Part shown: in pieces, positions 62,937-64,000 of the stretch | Layout of the letters: the number at the start of each line of letters is the position of its first letter | Numbering within the stretch: position 1 is the first letter of the stretch | NCBI GenBank assembly: GCA_905331475.1 | Contig: CAJNYU010000824.1 | Coordinates: 1 to 64,000 of the forward strand | Reading direction: 5' to 3' | Length of the DNA stretch: 64,000 bases | Source: Rotaria socialis | Lineage: Eukaryota; Rotifera; Eurotatoria; Philodinida; Philodinidae | Program-made: the position numbers and the translations under genes | The notes under the pieces: model-generated | What the model saw: only the letters and a program-made list of their open reading frames with translations | Databases searched by the model: none | What the model was told of the DNA's origin: nothing

Positions 62937-64000
62937 GATGAAGAAATTCTTAGTGAAAAGAAAAAAAGAATACATTTTTCAGATATTTATTTTATTATGC
63001 GTGAAATGCAATAGATTGAAACACGTTTGTTTTATCTGTTGATGAATAGAACAGCGAAGCTATTTATTTGCATTGTTAAAATTCGATCATTATTGTTTTT
63101 CTTTGTTTATTGATAAAAGTGTTGTATGTTTTTATTCGTTTCTCATATATTCAAAAAAAGCAAACTTCCGAAGTATGTTCGTTTTGATTGTTTTTTTTCT
63201 GTCTGTGATGGTTGTTTTTATTTATATATAAAAAGAAAAAAGAAAGAAGATAGAGTAAAAAAGAATGATCTGTTAACTCTCTCAAAACAATTCATTTCAT
63301 CATCAAAGAGTTTCAAGAATACTTGATCGGAAAAAGATCTCCATTTGAATGATGAATTTCACTGGTATCAGAGTAGCCTGTATCAATCAATTACTCAATA
63401 AAAATTCAAAGATGAAACTCATGAATAGGATGGAAATTGCCACGGCTATCCTCTAGAAAATGATCAAGATCATCTTGTAAGTTTAAAAATCAAAATGATC
63501 ATCTTTTTTTTTGTTCAAATCTCACAGAAACTCATCATTAGTTTATTCTCACACAGAGAAATCTCTGCTTGTTCTATCAGTTTTTTCAGAACATATTCTA
63601 CTGTAACTCTGAACTTTATATATAGCTCATAATATATGCATCCTACATATATTCTCAACGTCGATGTGGTAAAAGTTCATTTTAACTCGATGTCCTGAAA
63701 ATTTTGTTAACTATCTGCCGTAGTGAGGAAATTTAGAAACATTTTCCTCTCAGAATTACTGCCTTGAGTATGTTAACCTGGTCGTTCTTTTTTTGTTTAA
63801 CTATGGACGTGCTTTATGTAATGCGATGCGAAGCATAGCATTTCTGTAGTTCGTCGCGTACGCATCCAAATTCAGTATTCTTGTGGCGCGATGATCTCAA
63901 GAACTGAATTTCGTCTGATGCTCGTTCAAACGGTATTAGTAACAGGAAAATCTCTATATCATACAAATTTTGTCCGATTTCTCCTGTCGAATTCGGTTTG
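62937..64000. other. Non-coding sequence after Dicer
   Basis: AT-rich Dicer 3' flank. The last 250 bases are richer in GC, without an open frame or recognised repeat. I see nothing else. Confidence 0.4.

Noticed and set aside
1..64000. CRISPR arrays, bacterial operons, telomeric repeats
   Set aside because: No spaced direct repeats, no ribosome-binding-site layout, and no tandem TGTGGG-type telomere repeats were seen.

Overview
The window is eukaryotic and reads as a gene-rich, AT-rich stretch of a small invertebrate genome. Most genes carry many short introns (about 50-70 bases, GT..AG, pyrimidine-rich acceptors), and nearly every recognisable product is an animal protein (BROX, RNF19, DNPEP, GALNT7, CFAP210, DNAJC8, Egghead/BRE-3, CK2 beta, MARCHF5, Dicer). 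The protein set and intron style suggest a rotifer, probably a bdelloid. That is inference from gene content and style; no telomere or ribosomal marker confirms it. Gene structures were built by joining open segments at splice signals that keep frame. The totals agree with family lengths (BROX 418 aa, GALNT7 588 aa, Dicer 1984 aa).

Layout. 0-2.1 kb: non-coding, with a 644-bp hAT-like MITE that has an exact 8-bp target duplication. 2.1-7.6 kb, plus strand: a secreted modular GH13 alpha-amylase and BROX. 7.7-21.7 kb, minus strand: an RNF19-type RBR ubiquitin ligase, an unidentified coiled-coil protein lying 113 bases downstream of DNPEP (possible operon pair), DNPEP, and GALNT7. 21.7-35.5 kb: gene-poor. 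It holds an inverted-repeat element, three unidentified proteins that start Met-Gly, and a divergent homeobox gene. 35.5-39.4 kb: an intronless divergent P450 facing the axonemal protein CFAP210. 42.1-49.9 kb, plus strand: DNAJC8, the Egghead/BRE-3 mannosyltransferase and CK2 beta. 51.7-54.4 kb: an intronless GNAT acetyltransferase divergent from MARCHF5. 54.6-62.9 kb: a complete 20-exon Dicer.

The genes are mostly unrelated housekeeping and developmental functions, so I see no multi-gene pathway or defence island. The points most worth a second look are the Dicer, whose two RNase III centres are intact while its ATPase motifs have decayed; the P450 with a rearranged heme-Cys loop; the homeodomain with an extra residue between helices 1 and 2; the MITE; and 3' splice sites abutting several start codons, which would fit spliced-leader trans-splicing.
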